A stretch of DNA of 64,000 nt from an uncultured Bacteroidia bacterium (GTDB lineage: Bacteria > Bacteroidota > Bacteroidia > Bacteroidales > F082): contig CADCJI010000003.1 of NCBI GenBank assembly GCA_902801625.1, positions 100,747 through 164,746 of the forward strand, given 5' to 3'. Each line of letters begins with the position of its first letter. Within the stretch, counting starts at the first letter, position 1. Positions 1-8,414 of this stretch are shown here, piece by piece. Below the pieces are notes generated by a model. That model was given only the letters and a program-made list of their open reading frames with translations, was not told where the DNA came from and did not search any database. Both the position numbers and the translations under genes were made by a program.

Positions 1-3000
1 CATATGTGCCGTTCAAGTTATTTTGCCCAGGAGGTCCGTATAGGCTACCGTTGCTATTGTCAGTATCCCATGGACGATAGTATGTGGCACCGCTGCCATC
101 CCATCCGCTCGTGCCCCAGCCGAAGAGGTCGCGCGTGGTGGTTTGGGATGTGTTGCCTTGGCTTATGCCAATCACCTCCCACTGGTGGTCGGCAAACTTC
201 CATGTTCCCGAACTGCCTATGTAATGCAGGTTACCTTGTGAGAAATACACCTTGTTGCCATTGCCATCTATGGTGAACTTGCCAGGTATGGCACCTGTGG
301 GAACTTGGGGTTGTGCTTCAAAATAGGCAGTATAAGTGGCATTCCCAGTCACTGTAATGGTGCGTGGGTTGTTGGTATTGCCATCCTGCCAATGGTCGAA
401 GGTGAAGCCGCTATTGGCATTGGCTGTGAGGTTTACAGTTGTTCCAGCATAATAGGTGCCACCACCAGTCACCGTGCCGCCGTTTGTTGGATTAGTCGTG
501 GCGGTAATGGTATATTGCGGGTCTTGGGTGAAATTAGCCGTATAGGAGGCACTTTCCGTCACATTGAAGGTGTAGATGGCATCGGTGCTAACCACGTTGT
601 TGCCCTTCTTCCAGTTGGTGAATGAGTAATGGCTGTTAGGCGTTGCCGTTAATGTACATTGTTGGTTGTAAGTGAAGGTACCATTCCCACTCACTGTGGC
701 CGTGCCGCCGTTTGTCGGATTCGCAGTTGCTGTAATCGTGTAGGTCTGCTGCTGGAACTGCGCTACCAGTGTTCGGGGTCCTGTCACCGTAAAGGTGTAG
801 CTCGCATTGGTTGAGACTTGTGTACCATTTTCTGTCCATCTCAAGAAAGTGTAGCCTGGGTTATCATCAGCCGTCACCGTGCAGCTTTGGCCATGGTTGT
901 ATGTACCACCACCGTTTACCGTACCGCCGTTTGTCGGGTTGGCCGAAACACTTATCGTATAGCTTTTCAGTTGGAATTGCGCCACCAAATTCCTGTTGCC
1001 TGTAACCGTAAAGGAATAGGTTAAGTCTGTTGAGACCTGGTTGCCGTTTTCAGTCCATTCAATGAAATTGTAGCCTGTCGCAGGAGCAGCGGTCACCTCG
1101 CAGTTTTGCCCGTGTGTATAAGTGCCGCCACCTGTCACCGAACCGCCATTGCTTGGGTTGGCCGAAACACCAATGGTGTAGCTCCGCACTTGGAAATGGG
1201 CGACAAGGGTGCGGTTGCCCGTCACCTCAAAAGTGTAGCTTAAATTGGGGGAAACTTGGTTGCCATTCTCCGTCCAACGCAGGAAGGTGTAGCCTACATT
1301 CTCTGTCGCAGTCACGGTACACTGCTGCCCTTGCTGGTAGGAGCCACCGCCTGTCACTGTGCCGCCAGCAGGCGGGTTAGCGGAAACATTGATGTTATAA
1401 GTGTTGGGGGCTTGCACTTCAAAGTGCGCCACCAAGGTACGGTCATCTGTTACCGTAAAGGTATAGTTGGCATTGGTGGAAACCACATTGCCGCCCTCAG
1501 TCCAATTGGTGAAGGTGTAGCCGTTGTTAGACGTAGCACTTACCGTGCAGTTTTCGCCGTGGTTATAGGTGCCACCACCACTAACCGTACCGCCGTTGGT
1601 TGGGTCAGCGGAGACACTAATCGTATGGCTCTGCACCTGGAAGTTCGCCACCAAATTACGGTCGCTGTTCACGATGAAGGTGTATCGGGCATTGGTCGAA
1701 GCCACTTCGCCATCCTCCGTCCAGTTGATGAAGGTGTAGCCCTCATTCGCGGTTGCCACGACGGAGCATTGTTCGCCTTGCTGGTAGGTGCCGCCACCCG
1801 TCACCGTGCCGCCATTGCTCGGATTGGCTGAAACACTAATGGTGTATTCGCTTGGTGCCTCTGCCTCAAAGTTCGCTACCAAAACACGATTGCCCTCAAC
1901 TGTAAACTCGTATTCCGCCAAATCCCAAACTTGGTTGCCGTTCTCTGTCCAATTCACGAAACGGTAGCCAGTGTTTTTCGTTGCCCTGACCGTACATGAT
2001 GTACCTTGTGTGTATGTGCCGCCACCAGTCACCGTGCCGCCCTCGGTTGGGTTGGCCGACACTTGTATGCTGTATTCATTGGCTTGCAATTCCTTGAAGT
2101 TGGCCACCAAATTGCGGCTACCCGTCACTGTGAAGGTGTAATCAGCATCCTCTGAAGCCACCTCGCCGTCATCGGTCCAGTTGGTGAAGGCATAGCCCTC
2201 GGCAGGTGTGGCTTTCACCGTGCAGCTTTGGCCGTGGTCGTAGGTACCGCCGCCTTCCACCGTGCCTCCGTTGGTCGGATTGGCCGAAACGCCAATGGTA
2301 TAGCTCTTTATCTTGAAATGCGCCTTGTAGGTCGCCGTCTCGGTCACAGGGAAGGTGAAACTGGCATTGGTGGAAACCGTAGTGCCGCCTTTCGTCCATT
2401 TCTGGAAATCGTAACCCGTGTTGGGTGTGGCAGTCAAGGTACATTCCTCGCCGTAGTCATAGCCAGTCGCGCCAGTCACGGTGCCGCTGTTTTCGGGTTC
2501 CACCTCAGCGTAGATAACATAAGCCTGCTTCGTGAAGTTGGCCACCAAACTGCGACCTACCGTCACGGTGAAAGTATAAGCCGCCTCCGAAGAGACTTGG
2601 TTGCCGTTCTCCGTCCAATTCACGAAGGTGTAGCCTGCGTTGGCCTCGGCGGTCGCGGTGCACTGGGTGCCTATCTCGTAGGAGCCGAAACCCGTTACTA
2701 TGCCGCCATCCTCGGGGTCGCTGCTTAGTTCAATCTCAACCGATGTTCCTGTTGGGGCTTCGGTCTCAAAGTCCAGCACTTCCTCGCTCAAGCCTGTCTT
2801 GCCTGCTGCGTTCTTCGCGTAGGCGCGTACATAGTATTTCTTACCCGAAGCCAAATGTTCCATGCGAATGAGGTATTCTTCCAATAGGCCCGCGGTGCCT
2901 TCATAGCGTCGGATGCTGTCGTCGGTAGGAACCGGGTCGCCGAAGGTATTCCAACAGATGCCGCGCTCAGTCACCTCAGTGCCTCCATCAGCCACCACCT

Positions 3001-3436
3001 GGCACTTGACGCGGTAAGTGGTGCTATCGATCCTCTGCACCTCCAAGGCTTTCACCGTCGGTTTTTCCGAACTAAGCGTGGTGAAGGTCTTCGTCTCCGT
3101 ATTGAAAGGTTTCGAGAAACCGTAGTCGACGGCGTAATGGTATTGGTATTCCGTGGCGGGTTTCAGTCCAGTCATTGTCACGGAGAAGTCATTCCCTTCC
3201 AATTCCACGTCAAACTCACCCTTGTCAGCACCATTCTCTGCCAGGCAGACCTTGATGCCGTCAATCACGCCTGCGTAGGAATAGGTGCCCTCAATCGTCG
3301 CCGAGGTGGTGCCTACAGTCAGGTCTTCCTTGCTCAGCTCAAACGATTGGATGTTCGGGTCAGGCTCTTTCTTGCAGGTGACGAAAGCCAGCACGAAAGC
3401 GCATACGAGCAACATGGGTAAGGATTTGGTTTTCAT
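1..3436 (-). CDS. Exported InlB-repeat protein with FISUMP-like C-terminus (3' end cut by window)
   Basis: The frame opens at an ATG at 3434-3436 and is still open at position 1, so about 1145 residues are visible and the C-terminus is missing. Residues 1-21 form a hydrophobic export signal ending in Cys21 (AFVTC), an imperfect lipobox. Two fibronectin-like stretches (about 30-225) follow, then eleven tandem InlB-type repeats of about 73 residues (about 230-1043), each with the GGTVTGGG and NWTENG cores and ending in LVANF or similar. The last visible part (FADHQWEVIG, DLFGWGTSG) matches the C-terminal domain of the protein at 23769-27029. It is probably a surface-exposed adhesin or scaffold; no enzyme motif is visible. 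It lies 240 nt downstream of a PEGA-barrel gene on the same strand, an arrangement repeated at 23.8-29.2 kb. Confidence 0.85.
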   Translation of the reverse strand, partial: MKTKSLPMLLVCAFVLAFVTCKKEPDPNIQSFELSKEDLTVGTTSATIEGTYSYAGVIDGIKVCLAENGADKGEFDVELEGNDFSVTMTGLKPATEYQYHYAVDYGFSKPFNTETKTFTTLSSEKPTVKALEVQRIDSTTYRVKCQVVADGGTEVTERGICWNTFGDPVPTDDSIRRYEGTAGLLEEYLIRMEHLASGKKYYVRAYAKNAAGKTGLSEEVLDFETEAPTGTSVEIELSSDPEDGGIVTGFGSYEIGTQCTATAEANAGYTFVNWTENGNQVSSEAAYTFTVTVGRSLVANFTKQAYVIYAEVEPENSGTVTGATGYDYGEECTLTATPNTGYDFQKWTKGGTTVSTNASFTFPVTETATYKAHFKIKSYTIGVSANPTNGGTVEGGGTYDHGQSCTVKATPAEGYAFTNWTDDGEVASEDADYTFTVTGSRNLVANFKELQANEYSIQVSANPTEGGTVTGGGTYTQGTSCTVRATKNTGYRFVNWTENGNQVWDLAEYEFTVEGNRVLVANFEAEAPSEYTISVSANPSNGGTVTGGGTYQQGEQCSVVATANEGYTFINWTEDGEVASTNARYTFIVNSDRNLVANFQVQSHTISVSADPTNGGTVSGGGTYNHGENCTVSATSNNGYTFTNWTEGGNVVSTNANYTFTVTDDRTLVAHFEVQAPNTYNINVSANPPAGGTVTGGGSYQQGQQCTVTATENVGYTFLRWTENGNQVSPNLSYTFEVTGNRTLVAHFQVRSYTIGVSANPSNGGSVTGGGTYTHGQNCEVTAAPATGYNFIEWTENGNQVSTDLTYSFTVTGNRNLVAQFQLKSYTISVSANPTNGGTVNGGGTYNHGQSCTVTADDNPGYTFLRWTENGTQVSTNASYTFTVTGPRTLVAQFQQQTYTITATANPTNGGTATVSGNGTFTYNQQCTLTATPNSHYSFTNWKKGNNVVSTDAIYTFNVTESASYTANFTQDPQYTITATTNPTNGGTVTGGGTYYAGTTVNLTANANSGFTFDHWQDGNTNNPRTITVTGNATYTAYFEAQPQVPTGAIPGKFTIDGNGNKVYFSQGNLHYIGSSGTWKFADHQWEVIGISQGNTSQTTTRDLFGWGTSGWDGSGATYYRPWDTDNSNGSLYGPPGQNNLNGTY
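305..2745 (-). repeat. Eleven tandem InlB-type repeats within the first gene
   Basis: The coding sequence repeats with a period of about 221 nt (73 codons). Each unit begins with a YTISVSANP-like strand and contains GGGTY, GY.F.NWTE and a closing F(E/Q) strand. Units differ by many substitutions, so the array is old and under protein-level selection. Some neighbours carry short linkers such as QAPN or EAPSE. Confidence 0.9.
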
Positions 3437-3676
3437 ATCAAGATAGATTTAAGATTCAAAGATTTAAGATTCAAGATTTTATTTAACTACGGATTTCACG
3501 GATTTTGCGGATATTATCAAGTCGAAATTTTGCAGCTTCGCTGCGGATTAATACAGATAAGCCACACACATTCCTCACTCCCATATTCCTCACCCCTCAC
3601 TCCTAATTCTACATTCAGCATTCAGCATTCAACATTCAGCATTCAGCATTCCACATTCAGCATTCCACATTCAGCA
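3437..3676. repeat. Intergenic repeat region: shared 80-nt element plus short tandem units
   Basis: Positions 3481-3560 (ATTTAAC..ACGGATTTCACG, then GCAGCTTCGCTGCG, then TTAATACAGAT) match 27071-27149, which lies at the equivalent place in the second cassette. From 3611 to 3678 a degenerate unit close to CATTCAGCATTC is repeated about eight times and runs up to the stop codon of the next gene. No ORF is supported here. Confidence 0.75.
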
Positions 3677-4804
3677 TTAAAACCCATACCCCACTCCAAC
3701 TTTCCCCTCCACGGTCTGGAAATTGGTGGTCACGGCCTCCAACGAAAGCACGAAACTGCCCAAATGCGCCTGCACTCCAGCCGACACATCCACACCTTGG
3801 AAACTGTATCCTTTTATCTTGTACCATTGCTGTTCCTTGTCTTGCCAGCAGAGGTTGTGTGCTCCATAGCCTACACCTACACGCACATAGAGCGGTTCAA
3901 CCACCCACATCATCCCGCCGACGATGACGGAAAAGCGGTCGGTGGCCCTCGTGCCATTGTACATGGGCAGATGTCCATCCTCAAGGAACCCTTGAGCATC
4001 CACTTGCGAGAGGTTGCTCATGCCCGTGAAGCTGCCGTTGGTCATGGCCGAGACGAACCAGCCGTATCGCTTCACCATTCCCACACTGAAGCCCATCGAA
4101 AACGGGGCGTAGGAACCATTAAGGGTGATGAAGGTTTCCCAGCGATTGGTCTTCTTGTTTACCAATGGAATTGTTTTCAGGCTCACCCTAACGACGACAG
4201 CAGTATCTTCCACGCTCACTTCCCCTTTTGCACTCTCATAGTTCGGAGCCTGCACCAGATAGGTATACGTTCCTTCCTTGACGCGCTTTCGAGCCGTTCC
4301 GTCCCAAGTGACCGGCCAAATCTCACCGTCCACCTCAAGCATGGCGTTGGTGGGCGTGATATGGAAGGTAAGGTATTGTTGCGCCACCTCTTCGTTATCA
4401 TTCGTCGTCCCTTGCAGGACAATCCGATAGGTGAACAGCGACTCCACCTTGTGCAGGTATTGTGTCAGATGCAGGTCCCACGGCCCCAACTTCTCATGCT
4501 TGATTTTCAAGGTCTTGATGCCTGGCGAGACCCAAACCCAGATTTCGCCTTCATTCAAAGTGTGTGCCACCACGAATGAATTCCAATCGCATTCGAAGTG
4601 GAAGCCTTCGCGCAGTTCGGGTGCAATGTTTTGTGTGACGATGCGGAACACCGCACACTGTCGTCCCCTCTCATCCTGTTTGATGTAGTCGCGAGCCGTC
4701 ATATCAAAAGGCAAAGGCTCAACACTGATAACCTTATAGTCTTGGGCTTTCAGGGATAGAAACGAAATGATGAAAGCCAATAAAAGTAAAATCCTTATCC
4801 TCAT
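3677..4804 (-). CDS. PEGA-domain protein with predicted outer-membrane barrel end
   Basis: This 375-residue protein starts with a signal peptide (MRIRILLLLAF.., cleavage probably after LKA at residue 20). Residues 21-145 are a conserved region containing IKQDERGRQCAVFRI, shared with the protein at 27314-29167. A single PEGA-like segment lies at about 150-205. Residues 215-375 are rich in alternating aromatic and small residues and end in VGVGYGF, a terminal Phe typical of outer-membrane beta barrels. It lacks most of the PEGA repeats of the 617-residue paralogue, so it is a short form of the same architecture. A good Bacteroides promoter precedes it, and the InlB-repeat gene follows on the same strand. 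The role is unknown; a cell-wall-binding or surface-anchoring barrel is an inference. Confidence 0.8.
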   Translation of the reverse strand: MRIRILLLLAFIISFLSLKAQDYKVISVEPLPFDMTARDYIKQDERGRQCAVFRIVTQNIAPELREGFHFECDWNSFVVAHTLNEGEIWVWVSPGIKTLKIKHEKLGPWDLHLTQYLHKVESLFTYRIVLQGTTNDNEEVAQQYLTFHITPTNAMLEVDGEIWPVTWDGTARKRVKEGTYTYLVQAPNYESAKGEVSVEDTAVVVRVSLKTIPLVNKKTNRWETFITLNGSYAPFSMGFSVGMVKRYGWFVSAMTNGSFTGMSNLSQVDAQGFLEDGHLPMYNGTRATDRFSVIVGGMMWVVEPLYVRVGVGYGAHNLCWQDKEQQWYKIKGYSFQGVDVSAGVQAHLGSFVLSLEAVTTNFQTVEGKVGVGYGF

Positions 4805-4828
4805 TTATGAATCATTTATTTCAGGCTG

Positions 4829-4869
4829 CAAATTTACAAATAGAGGTGGTATTGTCAAAAATTTAGTCT
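4829..4869 (-). promoter_or_regulatory. Bacteroides-type promoter with AGACTAA motif
   Basis: On the minus strand, TTTG (4859-4856) and TAAATTTG (4836-4829) are 19 nt apart, which fits the Bacteroides -33/-7 consensus. AGACTAA lies just upstream (4869-4863). Nearly the same block stands in front of 6830 and 29167. Confidence 0.75.
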
Positions 4870-4901
4870 GAAAAACTTAACAACTGCGGATTGCAAAGAC
4901 T

Positions 4902-6830
4902 TTACCCACCCCATAAATCGGACAAGTCAAACAAATCCTCCAAAGGCAGCTTGTCGTTTTGCCAGGCACGGACGTGGATGATAGGCTCATTGAAGCGCAA
5001 GTCGACCAGCAGGAAGAGATAGCCCACATCGCCATAGGTGTCGGAGAAATACTCCTGTCTCACGCGGATGCCGTAGAAATTCTTTCCGTTGGAAGCACGC
5101 TCAAAATCAGTATCAGTGAAGTTCAGATTGATGTATTTCTTCCTGCCAAAGTGTTCGCGCAAACGCCTCATATACTGCACTTTCGACAAGGTATCATATT
5201 TCACGCTCTCCGTAATGATGATACGGTCGTTGTCCATCTTGCGCTGCAAAAGTTTGTTGCCCACGATAATCAAGGCTTGCTCAGAAAAGATACGTTCCAG
5301 ATAGTCAATCCTACCGAGGGCGTATGCCGTCTGATAATCCTCTAGGAAAGTCATCAGTAGTAAGCGCGAGTCACGCTCCCATTCACCTTTGCCTAGGATG
5401 TCGCTCTCGGCCACGTCGGAGAGTGAAAACGCAAGCGATTCCACAAGATTGTCAGCTTTGAACCTAAAGGTGACATCTTCAATGAACTGTTTCCTGTTGT
5501 TCAGGAAACTGAACTGCATGGTAATGCTACGGCACAAGGTGATAGGGCCGAAATCCAGGAATCGATATTGCGGTTTACCCACAATGGAAGCCTTGCCATA
5601 CTTGACGAGCTTGTTGAAGCTGTCGTATCCCTCGTCCGTGAAATAGTCCTTCACGGAGGCATAATCCTTGTTCCTAATCGCCGCTTCGATGGCTTCGATG
5701 CGATTTAGCATCTCCTTATGGTCGTGAGCGACATCTTCAAACTTTTCGTTGCCGGGTTCAGCAGCTAGAGTATCAATCAATTGGGATTCCTCAGCCGACT
5801 CCACCACAGGCTCAACTGAGTTTTCGCGCAGCGAATCGGGGATGACCACACGCTTGGTGGCAGCAGCAAAGGTCTTGTTGCCTTTGGCCTTGACGATTTC
5901 ATAGATATCGTCAGGGGTTTCGTTCTCATCGTATCTGTAGGTAATATAGAAATCAACTTCGCTAGTGTCCTCATACTGCAAATCCAAGGTACCCACGCCG
6001 TCCCTGACGCGAGGACCGCCCTGGTCGGAGGTGATGCCGTCATTGTATTTGTAGTCGAGGTTGGTCACCTTCTTGGCCATGCCCCTATCTACAAATTCAA
6101 TATTCAGGATTACCTTGTATTTGTTCTGGAAATCGTTGATGGGCACTTGCTGGTAGGCAACCGGAGTCACGCGAATGGCGTTCATCAAATTCTCGATTTG
6201 AGTCTCAACGAGGCGTGCGGCAGGCTCTTTCCTACCCCCCTGCTCGATGGTGATATTTGTCCCAAGACTAAGCACATAGCTCCAATACCAATACTTCAAG
6301 GCATCGCCTATCCTGACATCCTTCACCGCCTTACAGCCTTCGGAATAATAATGCCGCACATCGGTGGCCAACTTCTCCTCTTTCTCCCTCCGTGCTTCCT
6401 TCTCGCGTTCCATAATCTCATCATAGATTTCCTTAACCTTGCCTTTGTCGATATAGACGAAGACCGTGTATTTCTTGTTTCTCCTCTCTGGCTTACCCAC
6501 GACGAGCGTTTGGTAATCCGTGAGGCGCACATTGGTAAAGGTCTCCGACACTTGCTCAAACAGGACCGTTTCGTCAATCTCGCCACTCTCCATACGATGG
6601 GTGAGGTCATATTTTGAATACGACTGCACATTGGTCATGATTTGTCCAGCCAGCTGATGCACAGCGCTGGTCTTGGCCTGATCCAACGAATCAGCCGAAG
6701 CTGAGGCAAAGAGATATCGGTCGGAAGCCGCCTGCACCTGTTGCATGATGGTGCGTGCCTGCTTCATATCCTGGGCAGAAGCCGAAACAAAAGTTAGAAA
6801 AAGGATTAAAGGGAGTAATAATTTCTTCAT
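4902..6830 (-). CDS. Exported LPP20-like protein, long paralogue 1
   Basis: Starting at the ATG at 6828-6830 gives 642 residues with a clean signal peptide (MKKLLLPLILF.., cleaved near SASA|Q); an earlier in-frame ATG at 6848 would put six residues in front of it. Residues 25-160 resemble the LPP20 type of envelope protein (alternating helices, 'A..QL...I' pattern, then a beta strand VFVYIDKGKV) and carry a charged coiled coil (EKEARREKEEK). The C-terminal half ends in a domain with EYFSDTYGDVGYLFL. The protein is collinear with the one at 8415-10220 over its full length, so the two are paralogues. No enzyme motif is visible; a periplasmic or envelope role is inferred from the signal peptide. 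The LPP20 assignment is tentative. Confidence 0.75.
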   Translation of the reverse strand: MKKLLLPLILFLTFVSASAQDMKQARTIMQQVQAASDRYLFASASADSLDQAKTSAVHQLAGQIMTNVQSYSKYDLTHRMESGEIDETVLFEQVSETFTNVRLTDYQTLVVGKPERRNKKYTVFVYIDKGKVKEIYDEIMEREKEARREKEEKLATDVRHYYSEGCKAVKDVRIGDALKYWYWSYVLSLGTNITIEQGGRKEPAARLVETQIENLMNAIRVTPVAYQQVPINDFQNKYKVILNIEFVDRGMAKKVTNLDYKYNDGITSDQGGPRVRDGVGTLDLQYEDTSEVDFYITYRYDENETPDDIYEIVKAKGNKTFAAATKRVVIPDSLRENSVEPVVESAEESQLIDTLAAEPGNEKFEDVAHDHKEMLNRIEAIEAAIRNKDYASVKDYFTDEGYDSFNKLVKYGKASIVGKPQYRFLDFGPITLCRSITMQFSFLNNRKQFIEDVTFRFKADNLVESLAFSLSDVAESDILGKGEWERDSRLLLMTFLEDYQTAYALGRIDYLERIFSEQALIIVGNKLLQRKMDNDRIIITESVKYDTLSKVQYMRRLREHFGRKKYINLNFTDTDFERASNGKNFYGIRVRQEYFSDTYGDVGYLFLLVDLRFNEPIIHVRAWQNDKLPLEDLFDLSDLWGG

Positions 6831-6863
6831 ATACTGCAAATTAGTCATAATACCAACATTACC

Positions 6864-6934
6864 CTCAATAGAATTTTACACTATTGAGCGTGCAAATTTA
6901 CAAAATAGAGATGGCATAGACAAAAAATTAGTCT
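6864..6934 (-). promoter_or_regulatory. Promoter, AGACTAA motif and leader hairpin of the 642-residue protein gene
   Basis: On the minus strand AGACTAA (6934-6928), TTTG (6924-6921) and TAAATTTG (6900-6893; 20-nt spacer) form a promoter. Transcription would start near 6887. The first transcribed bases can form a perfect 8-bp stem, CTCAATAG/CTATTGAG (6888-6864), with a 9-nt loop. Confidence 0.7.
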
Positions 6935-6982
6935 GTTGTTATGTTTATTTTGTATTCATTACTGCGTTCAGAGGGCTGCAAC

Positions 6983-7137
6983 CCAATGCCAAATATAACA
7001 AACACAAACTTACCATAAATCCCCCACAAATATGCCATTAATTATGCAGCTGCCACAATGCTTAGACATGCTCAGCAACCTTGTGACAGCCCTACACCAC
7101 CCCACCCAGGCTGTAGGGCTGTCGTACCACGGCAGTC
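6983..7137. repeat. Nested-hairpin intergenic repeat, copy a
   Basis: The core (7043-7137) has an outer stem GCTGCC/GGCAG and an inner stem GACAGCCCTAC/GTAGGGCTGTC. Its left flank (ACAAACACAAACTTACCATA, then CCATTAATTATG) is shared with other copies. This copy carries an extra segment (CAATGCTTAGACATGCTCAG) in the outer loop, as does copy d. It abuts a truncated gene on its right. Confidence 0.85.
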
Positions 7138-7138
7138 G

Positions 7139-7284
7139 TTCTCCACAGCAATAGCGATGGCATCGTCGGGAGAAACATTCAATGGCGCATAATAGGTGTA
7201 TTCCCCCGACACCTTGCACTCTCTCTGAGCGAAAAGCACCGTGGGGAATACAAATAGAATGAGCAACAATGACTTACGCCACAT
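7139..7284 (-). pseudogene. 5' remnant of an exported gene truncated by the hairpin repeat
   Basis: An ATG at 7284, 11 nt after the stop of the upstream gene, begins MWRKSLLLILFVFPTVLFAQ, a good signal peptide. A domain start follows (VSGEYTYYAPLNVSPDDAIA), then the frame runs into the hairpin repeat at 7138 and stops at 7072. The last 20 or so residues of the 70-residue ORF are therefore repeat-derived (TTALQPGWGGVG). The motif of repeated Ala-rich helix after a tyrosine strand suggests an LPP20-like relative, but too little is left to be sure. Insertion of the repeat, or a deletion ending in it, removed the rest. Confidence 0.7.
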
Positions 7285-7295
7285 TATTCAAAGAA

Positions 7296-7931
7296 TTAGT
7301 CGCCTAAAATCTTATCAAGTTCCTTGGCAAGGTCATTGGCTTCTTTTTCAAGTTCACCTCTCATGGCTTCCTTAGCTGCCCTCATGGCCAACGCCTGACT
7401 GTAATAGGCAATGACACGCACTTCGACATTGCCATTGGGAAGGTCGCGATACACCTTCACGGGCACAATCACCTGCCCTAACCTCTGGGCTACAAGGTTT
7501 TTACCAGCGCCCACACTTGTGGCCAACGAAGTGGCATCGTCCTTTGAGATTTCCCTGTTGGCTAATTTGTTGTCAATGATTTGGATGACACGGGTTTCCA
7601 TCTTACCAGCCAAATTCAGCTTTGCCAAATTCTCAGCCTGGAACAAGGCTGCGTCATAGATTTGACCCGGGGTCATTGCCTCACCTTGAATGAATTTGTC
7701 ATAGCCATAGTCGTCCTTCTGCATCTGCATCTTATACGACTCTATTAATTGCATCTCAATTGTCGGGTTGCCTGGAGCTGCTTTCCAGCCCTCTTTTTTC
7801 AGTACCTTAGCTTCTTTTTTGGCATTCTTTTCGATGGTTTTCATCTCCTTTTTGCTCAGTTGTGCGTAAGAAGTGGGCATTGCAACAGCCATGGCGACCA
7901 CGAGCATCAAAAACATACCTAGTTTTTTCAT
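7296..7931 (-). CDS. Exported helical protein, LPP20-like
   Basis: The 211-residue product starts with a signal peptide (MKKLGMFLMLVVAMAVAMPT, cleaved near YAQ). A lysine-rich amphipathic helix (residues 25-50) is followed by a region with AENLAKLNLAGKMETRV and a strand VIVPVKVYR; the end is again helical (EKEANDLAKELDKIL). This helix-strand pattern is like the N-terminal part of the long paralogues on either side, so I infer membership in the same envelope family. It probably formed an operon with the truncated gene 11 nt downstream. A GGACTAAT motif lies about 85 nt upstream of the start. No known catalytic residues are seen. Confidence 0.7.
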   Translation of the reverse strand: MKKLGMFLMLVVAMAVAMPTSYAQLSKKEMKTIEKNAKKEAKVLKKEGWKAAPGNPTIEMQLIESYKMQMQKDDYGYDKFIQGEAMTPGQIYDAALFQAENLAKLNLAGKMETRVIQIIDNKLANREISKDDATSLATSVGAGKNLVAQRLGQVIVPVKVYRDLPNGNVEVRVIAYYSQALAMRAAKEAMRGELEKEANDLAKELDKILGD

Positions 7932-8414
7932 TTTGTTTTCCTTTCTTTAGTTTTGTTGTTGATTTATTGATTTGTTTATTTGATTTGCCTAATAGAGTTT
8001 TCAACTAACAAAGATTAGTCCAATTTTTTGAAATATTTTTCTGATTTATATAATTTATTGGCTATCAATTTGTTATTATTAGTGTATGAACCATCTCCCA
8101 TTCCTTATTTTTCAAAGGCATGAATGCTAATAAGATATTTTCTAGCATAGCCACGACGTTTTATGGCGCAAATGTAGTAAAATTTTTAGAATGGACGGAA
8201 TAAACCTTCATTTTCTCGAAAAAGGCATTCTCTAGTCATACCATTTCTTCGCTGATGCCATACTCTTGCCATACTCAAGCATACTCTTTCAGTATGCAAA
8301 CAGTATAGGTAGAGCGAGAGAAGAAGCTTCAAAATCCCTTGTTACACTCGTACTAGCAGATTGTCAATCAATCCATCCAAACAGAGAGATCAAAGCAACA
8401 CAATTACTAACTCA
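7932..8414. other. AT-rich intergenic region without a gene
   Basis: It contains the GGACTAAT motif on the minus strand (8021-8014), a weak hairpin (ATGCTA/TAGCAT, 8124-8148) and three CATACTC units (8259-8286). I see no ORF with coding character and no clear -7 box. Confidence 0.6.

Noticed and set aside
1256-1831. 191-residue plus-strand frame
   Set aside because: It is the shadow of the InlB repeat array on the opposite strand and repeats with the same period.
305-2745. Possible CRISPR array because of regular repeats
   Set aside because: The period is 221 nt and follows codons; units are coding InlB repeats with no spacers.
3611-3678. Short regular repeats close to CATTCAGCATTC, possible CRISPR or iterons
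   Set aside because: The unit is 7-12 nt without spacers, is degenerate, and no replication or cas gene is near.
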